A stretch of 10,025 bases of DNA from Gemmatimonadota bacterium (GTDB taxonomy: Bacteria; Gemmatimonadota; Gemmatimonadetes; Gemmatimonadales; Gemmatimonadaceae). Position numbers and translations under genes: made by a program. Location of the stretch: the NCBI GenBank assembly GCA_016714015.1, contig JADJNZ010000014.1:1-10025 (forward strand), written 5' to 3'. Shown here piece after piece: positions 6,070 through 10,025 of the stretch; positions within the stretch are counted from its first letter, which is position 1; each line of letters opens with the position of its first letter. A model generated the notes under the pieces. That model was not told the DNA's origin, ran no database searches, and saw nothing but the letters and a program-made list of their open reading frames with translations.

Positions 6070-6867
6070 CTATAGCGGTGACGTCCGACACCGCGCCGCC
6101 AAGAGGCCGCTGGCCGCGCGCAGGTCGACATCCGCCAGCAGCAGACCGGCGACCCCGTAGGGTTGCCAGCACTGCAGGGACCCATCCGGTCGCGCGATCG
6201 CTGACGTCGTCGGGGCGCCGTCGCTCGCGTAGTTGACCGACGCGAAGTAGCACGTGTTCTCGGCGGCCCGACAGAGGATCGCCTTCTCGTGGAACGAGTT
6301 CGCGGGATCGCCGAACGCGGTCGGGCGAAACGCGCCGGGTTCGGCCCGACTGGCGTGCGGATGAAACACCACCTGCGCACCACGCCGCACCGCCCATCGC
6401 ACCGTCTCGGGATAGCGCCACCCCTCGTGGCAGATCACGACCCCGAAGGTCAGCGGACCGGCGGTGAACACGTGTCGGTCCGTCCCGAACGCGGGATACC
6501 GGTGCTCCTCGTCCGGATCGAGCTGCCCCTTGTCCTGCCACCCCGCGACGGTGCCATCCGCGTTGATGACACACGCCGTGATCTGCAGGCCGCGCTCGGT
6601 GCACCGCTCCGTGCCGACGATGACCGTGACGGCGGCCGCCTTGGCCGCCGCGGCGACGGTGACCAGCGCCTGCTCGAGGAACAGGGGGTCGGGCTCCGGG
6701 AGCCGCGTGTCCGGCCACCGATACCCGGGGATGAAGCATTCCGGAAAGCACAGCACGCGGGCCTGCTGTCGGCCGGCCTCGTGAATCGCGGCGGTCGCGA
6801 GCTGGACGGCCTCGGTGGGCGTGTTCGGCGCGTCGAGGTTGGCGAGGGCGATCCGGACGGTGGTCAT
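6070..6867 (-). CDS. Carbon-nitrogen hydrolase (nitrilase superfamily amidohydrolase)
   Basis: 265 residues, the usual size for a single-domain nitrilase-superfamily enzyme hydrolysing a C-N bond in a small amide or nitrile-like substrate in the cytoplasm. The Glu-Lys-Cys catalytic triad is visible: Glu43 in CFPECFIPGY, Lys113 in QDKGQLDPDEEHRYPAFG, and Cys146 in GVVICHEGWRYPE. A second conserved acidic residue (Glu120 or Glu121) follows the Lys, as in the family. The start at 6867 is set by the N-terminal strand M-T-T-V-R-I-A-L-A-N and by a four-base ATGA overlap with the DinB-like gene. The substrate cannot be told from sequence; omega-amidase, N-carbamoyl amidase or other amidase activities are all possible. 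No terminator with a T-run follows; a weak 5-bp stem surrounds the stop codon. Confidence 0.92.
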   Translation of the reverse strand: MTTVRIALANLDAPNTPTEAVQLATAAIHEAGRQQARVLCFPECFIPGYRWPDTRLPEPDPLFLEQALVTVAAAAKAAAVTVIVGTERCTERGLQITACVINADGTVAGWQDKGQLDPDEEHRYPAFGTDRHVFTAGPLTFGVVICHEGWRYPETVRWAVRRGAQVVFHPHASRAEPGAFRPTAFGDPANSFHEKAILCRAAENTCYFASVNYASDGAPTTSAIARPDGSLQCWQPYGVAGLLLADVDLRAASGLLAARCRTSPL

Positions 6868-7169
6868 GGGCAGCACCGCATACGCGCGAGCCCGCTCTCC
6901 ACCCGGCGCGCGAGCGCTGGCGTGGACGCGCGGACCAACTCGCGCCACTGCTCCTCGTGATCGGGCGGCGCGATGGGGTACAGGGCGGCGACCGGCGCAC
7001 CCGGCGCGATGATGCTCTGCTGGTATCCCACGAGGTGCCACAGCTCCTCATAGATGGAGTGCGACGCGCCGTCGGGCCGAAGCGTGACCTGTTCGAGCGT
7101 CAGCCCTGACAACAGGTGCGCTCGTTCCGGGAACTCCCCGACGAGGAACAGATGCTCGAGAATGTGCAT
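6864..7169 (-). CDS. Short DinB-like metal-binding protein
   Basis: 101 residues starting M-H-I-L-E-H-L-F-L. The segment G-L-T-L-E-Q-V-T-L-R-P followed by H-S-I-Y-E-E-L-W-H-L-V (37-47) matches the first two helices and the first metal-binding His (His46 by position) of DinB/YfiT-type four-helix proteins. These bind divalent metal and often act as thiol-dependent transferases. Usual family length is about 150-170 residues, so the C-terminal helices with the other two ligand histidines appear to be missing. The TGA overlaps the nitrilase ATG by four bases, so the short form seems to be the natural gene end rather than a random break. The start codon has no strong ribosome binding site. It may be a truncated or specialised member, or a leftover that couples nitrilase translation. 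Confidence 0.65.
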   Translation of the reverse strand: MHILEHLFLVGEFPERAHLLSGLTLEQVTLRPDGASHSIYEELWHLVGYQQSIIAPGAPVAALYPIAPPDHEEQWRELVRASTPALARRVESGLARMRCCP

Positions 7170-7198
7170 GACTTCGCCCGCGTGATGATCGCCTTGGC

Positions 7199-7669
7199 CT
7201 ATGGAATCGTGATCCGCGTGCCGCTGAGCGGCGTCGGAGTCGCCGGCGCAGGAGCCGGTGCCCCCGCCGCGTCGAACACCTGCACGGTCTCGGTCGCGGT
7301 GAGGGAATCGCCGCGCACGGTGATCCGCATCGTGAGCTCCAGGCGCCCAGCGTACTGATGCGTCGCCCGGTCGGCGGAGAGCTCCACCCACTTGCCCTCG
7401 ATGTGGTCGCCGCGGACCGCCCAGACGCCCTTGCCGTCGCTGTCGCTCGTGCGCGGATTGCCGGCGTCCGGATTGGCCTGATGCATGGTGCCGTCGGCGT
7501 TGAACACATACAGATGGTAGGGGAACGGCGCGTTCGGATCGTGCACCAGCCAGGTGCCGACGATCGGAGGGACCGGGGCGGCCTCTTCGCGTGGGCGGTC
7601 GCAGCCGAGTGTGCTCAGTGCGACGGCGGCGAGCACGGGGAGGACGGAGAGCCTGAGGGCTGTGCGCAT
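7199..7669 (-). CDS. Hypothetical lipoprotein, lipocalin-like pattern
   Basis: 156 residues. An N-terminal signal peptide (M-R-T-A-L-R-L then a hydrophobic stretch to about residue 20) leads to L-S-T-L-G-C with Cys23 as candidate lipidation site. The lipobox is imperfect because Thr is at -3. The mature protein has a beta-rich rhythm: I-V-G-T-W at 36-40, V-F-N-A-D-G-T-M at 55-62, G-V-W-A-V at 81-85, then alternating hydrophobic strands to about 133. This resembles small lipocalin-like or DUF-type proteins in which G-T-W and an F-x-x-D-G-T turn recur. A Pro/Ala-rich patch (137-148) precedes the C-terminus. It follows the TonB-C gene after a 45-bp gap and precedes the DinB-like gene by 29 bp. 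It is probably an envelope protein; I do not recognise a specific function. Confidence 0.75.
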   Translation of the reverse strand: MRTALRLSVLPVLAAVALSTLGCDRPREEAAPVPPIVGTWLVHDPNAPFPYHLYVFNADGTMHQANPDAGNPRTSDSDGKGVWAVRGDHIEGKWVELSADRATHQYAGRLELTMRITVRGDSLTATETVQVFDAAGAPAPAPATPTPLSGTRITIP

Positions 7670-7714
7670 GACGTGGCGATGGATGTGTTGAGGGCGGTGC
7701 CGCGATCCGCTTTC

Positions 7715-8407
<693 letters not shown>

Positions 8408-8411
<4 letters not shown>

Positions 8412-8846
8412 CCGACGTCGGACCTCTTGGACGCAGGGCGCTTGCGAGACGCGGTGGTCGCGCGGCGGCCGGCTCGGGGCGCGGGCGCCGATTCACGCCC
8501 GCCCGCACACCGCCAGGCGTCGCGCAAGAGGCCGCGCAGCTCCGGCACGCGCATGGTCGGGGAGGTGCAGGAGCACCGCCGGATACCCGTTGTAGTGCGG
8601 CTCGGTGAAGAACCTCACCGGATCGGACTTGAGCAGCGAGGTCCTTCTCGCCGAGGTTCGCGACGCGGATCGCGAGGACCTTCGGGTTCGGCACCGCGCC
8701 TTCTTGGGCGTCAGGCGCTCGAGCCAGACCCACACGCCCCTCTTGAGCTTGTCCTTCACGGGGAGCGCGAAGGCGAAGCGCCCGGTCTCCTCGACGGTGC
8801 CCGGGAGCGCCCGTGCGATGCGCCTCACGTCTGCTTGCGTGGCCAT
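8408..8846 (-). pseudogene. YjbR/MmcQ-family DNA-binding-fold protein with three indels
   Basis: The ATG at 8846, with gagga about four to five bases upstream, starts MATQADVRRIARALPGTVEE. This is a standard MmcQ/YjbR (CyaY-like fold) opening. Three single-base changes break the frame: a missing base near 8694, an extra base near 8637, and an extra base near 8555. Correcting them gives 145 residues with the family landmarks in order: G-R-F-A-F (22-26), P-N-P-K-V-L-A-I-R-V (53-62), F-F-T-E-P-H-Y-N-G-Y-P-A-V-L (79-92) and L-L-R-D-A-W-R (106-112). A basic, low-complexity tail (R-K-R-P-A-S-K-R) ends the protein. YjbR proteins have a double-wing DNA-binding-like fold but no well-defined role. The corrected stop overlaps the next gene's start as ATGA, which supports the reconstruction. 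Confidence 0.8.
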
Positions 8847-8890
8847 GGGTCCTCGGCTCGTGACGCACGAACTTGCCGATGCGTACCGGA

Positions 8891-8927
8891 GATCGCCAGA
8901 CCCGAGGCGTTGGCGACGTTGGCGATC
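8891..8927. repeat. Inverted repeat in the divergent YjbR/CPBP intergenic region
   Basis: Perfect 8-bp arms gatcgcca (8891-8898) and tggcgatc (8920-8927) are 21 bp apart. An extra half-site, tggcga, lies at 8911-8916, so TTGGCGA occurs twice at a 9-bp step. It lies in the 143-bp gap between two divergent genes, where shared promoters and operators are expected. It could be a regulator site or chance; no promoter boxes are clear in this gap. Confidence 0.3.
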
Positions 8928-8989
8928 GCGCGGCATGCTTGACGGATCGTCGACCCACCCCGATCGCACTTCCTGTCCCGGAGCACCCG

Positions 8990-9692
8990 ATGACTTCACG
9001 CAGGGTCGGCGCGGCCGCGTCCTGCGCGCTGGTCATCCTGGCGCTCGCATCGCTACCGGTGTTGACGCGTTGGCTCGCGCAAAGGCCGCCGCGCCTCACG
9101 GGGGACGCCTTCCTCGACGCGAAGATCGCCTACCAGGTCGTCTCGGCACTCCCCATGATCGCCGTGGTCGCCGCCGTCCGCTTCCTGGGCGCGCGAGCGG
9201 TTCTTGCGCGCGGGCGATGCGCGCGCCCCCGCCGGTGCGATCCGCCTGCTCGGCGTCCACGCGGGCGAGCCATGGTCGGTCGTCGGACGCAACTTCGCCG
9301 TCATCGCCACCGCGGTCACCGCCGTCGTCGTGTGGCTCCAGGTCGCCCGCGGCCAGGAAGGCCTGCTCGCGGCATTGCCGATGTCCCTGCTGCTCGCGCT
9401 TCCGTTCGCCGCCGCGAACGCCGCGACCGAGGAAGGTCTCGTTCGCCTCGCGCTCCTCGAGGGAACCGTCGATGTCCTCGGTGCCCCGCGCGCCGCCATG
9501 CTGTCGGGGGTCGTGTTCGGCACCGTTCACTACTTCGGTGTGCCAGGTGGAGCACCCGGTGTCGTACTCGCGGGCTTCCTCGGCTACGTGCTCGCTCGCT
9601 CCGTGACGGAGACGAACGGCGTGCGGTGGGCGTGGTTCATCCACTTCCTGCAGGACGTCGTCATCTTCGCGCTGTTGTTCGCTGTGCGCTGA
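8990..9692 (+). pseudogene. CPBP-family intramembrane metalloprotease (one frameshift)
   Basis: The ATG at 8990 follows a good site, ggag with six bases spacing. One extra G in the run 9187-9189 breaks the frame. Removing it gives 233 residues. Hydrophobic segments fall at about 9-27, 47-66, 101-118, 127-143, 168-182, 190-205 and 215-231. All three CPBP (CAAX protease / bacteriocin-processing, Abi) motifs are present: E-E-x-x-x-R at Glu147, Glu148 and Arg152; F-x-x-x-H at Phe176 and His180; H-x-x-x-D at His218 and Asp222. The family comprises membrane-embedded glutamic/metal-type endopeptidases. Bacterial members serve in bacteriocin self-immunity, protein processing or unknown roles. It stands alone on the plus strand, divergent from the YjbR set, so no substrate is suggested by context. 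Confidence 0.85.
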
Positions 9693-9755
9693 TGGCGGCT
9701 GACGGAGCGTCGCGGGCCCCGAAGATGGGTGTGCGCCGATCCGCTAGCGCTCAGC

Positions 9756-9833
9756 GCGCGGAACGTGTGCTTCTGCTGCGAGCGCGCCCATTAAATGCGG
9801 TTGTGGGCAGCAAGCGTCGTTAGAGCGCCGCGC
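9756..9833 (+). other. attC-like imperfect hairpin
   Basis: Six short blocks pair in order around a 13-base loop. They are gcgcgg 9756-9761 with ccgcgc 9828-9833; aacg 9762-9765 with cgtt 9818-9821; gctt 9769-9772 with aagc 9812-9815; gctg 9775-9778 with cagc 9808-9811; and ccca 9787-9790 with tggg 9804-9807. The blocks are separated by unpaired bulges. The outer AAC...GTT pair, and caagcgtcgttag near the 3' side, recall integron attC recombination sites. The R-box consensus GTTRRRY is missed at the last base (GTTAGAG) and RYYYAAC at two bases. No integrase gene is in view. Confidence 0.3.
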
Positions 9834-9930
9834 GCGGTCGTCGTCTGCGATGTCCCGTGCACCCCTCGAATCACTGGAATGCACGCGAACGCAATGGTTC
9901 GAAGGCCCCAACTCAGACAGAAAGTGGACT

Positions 9931-9970
9931 CAAAGAAAGGGATAGGCGATTCCTCGTACTTTCTTCTTTG
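9931..9970. repeat. Inverted repeat in the AT-richer tail
   Basis: Left arm caaagaaag (9931-9939) pairs with ctttcttctttg (9959-9970) with a three-base bulge. Inside, gggat (9939-9943) can pair with attcc (9949-9953) with one G-T wobble, though its first base is shared with the outer arm. It could form a hairpin on either strand, but no clear U-tract follows the structure. Its role is unknown. Confidence 0.4.
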
Positions 9971-10025
9971 CTTCGGAAACAACTGCTCGATTGCGCTCGT
10001 TGGCCGCTCCTCGACGATGACCCAC

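Larger units (their letters stand above)
9693..10025. other. Gene-free tail with lower GC content
   Basis: The last 333 bp show no credible coding frame. From about 9870 the base composition is visibly less GC-rich than in the rest of the window. A 63-codon open frame on the minus strand (9982-9791) has no family resemblance and codon use unlike the neighbours. Two structured elements lie here, at 9756-9833 and 9931-9970. It may be the edge of an acquired segment or a long intergenic region. Confidence 0.6.

Noticed and set aside
6040..6080. Terminator after the nitrilase gene
   Set aside because: Only a 5-bp ccgct/agcgg stem spans the stop codon, with no T-run.
9885..9915. tRNA-like T-arm (ggttcgaag)
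   Set aside because: The flanking bases do not form the T-stem, and no acceptor or anticodon stems can be found around it.
9791..9982. A 63-codon minus-strand open frame in the tail
   Set aside because: No ribosome binding site, no family resemblance, and codon use unlike the rest. It overlaps the attC-like stem loop.

Overview
The window is very GC-rich, with strong G/C preference at third codon positions in most genes. The best lineage clue is a PadR-type repressor translationally coupled to an 881-residue ADOP-type permease. That pairing is most abundant in Acidobacteriota and Gemmatimonadota. Together with the creatininase-like N-terminus at the left edge and the small lipoproteins, it points to a Gemmatimonadota-like genome, perhaps an environmental assembly. 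This lineage call is inference.

Layout. (1) Positions 1-71 hold the first codons of a minus-strand gene, probably a creatininase-family amidohydrolase. (2) Positions 118-1438 are a complete IS256-family element with 26-bp terminal inverted repeats; its transposase is broken by three single-base insertions. (3) Positions 1516-2188 are a tandem array of 32 units of 21 bp. One plus-strand frame through it carries a leucine codon every 21 nt without exception. It may be a heptad-repeat protein with a single frameshift, or a DNA-level minisatellite. (4) Positions 2355-5948 (minus) hold the permease block in transcription order: PadR repressor, ADOP permease (ATGA overlap), two small hairpins, a 44-residue lipoprotein-like peptide, and a four-helix membrane protein (1-base overlap). 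(5) Positions 6070-8846 (minus) are a second co-directional set in order: YjbR/MmcQ-like protein, a secreted CarboxypepD_reg plus TonB-C protein, a lipoprotein, a short DinB-like protein, and a nitrilase-family amidohydrolase. Two of its junctions are 4-base ATGA overlaps. (6) Positions 8990-9692 (plus) encode a CPBP intramembrane protease. (7) Positions 9693-10025 are a gene-free tail with visibly lower GC, an attC-like block-paired hairpin and a second inverted repeat.

How the genes fit together. The PadR/ADOP pair looks autoregulated: a dyad lies just upstream of padR, and the permease has no ATPase partner here, as is usual for this family. The second set joins small-molecule and envelope functions without an obvious single pathway.

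Quality caveat. Five reading frames (transposase, heptad frame, CarboxypepD_reg/TonB gene, YjbR gene, CPBP gene) need nine single-base corrections between them. Eight are removals of an extra base, mostly in short G/C runs. The CarboxypepD_reg/TonB gene also has an in-frame TAA and a 32-base poly-A run. The 2.6-kb permease and the nitrilase are intact. Local sequencing or assembly error is therefore a serious alternative to true gene decay. The most unusual item is the 21-bp/heptad array beside the IS element; I cannot show that it is a functional system.
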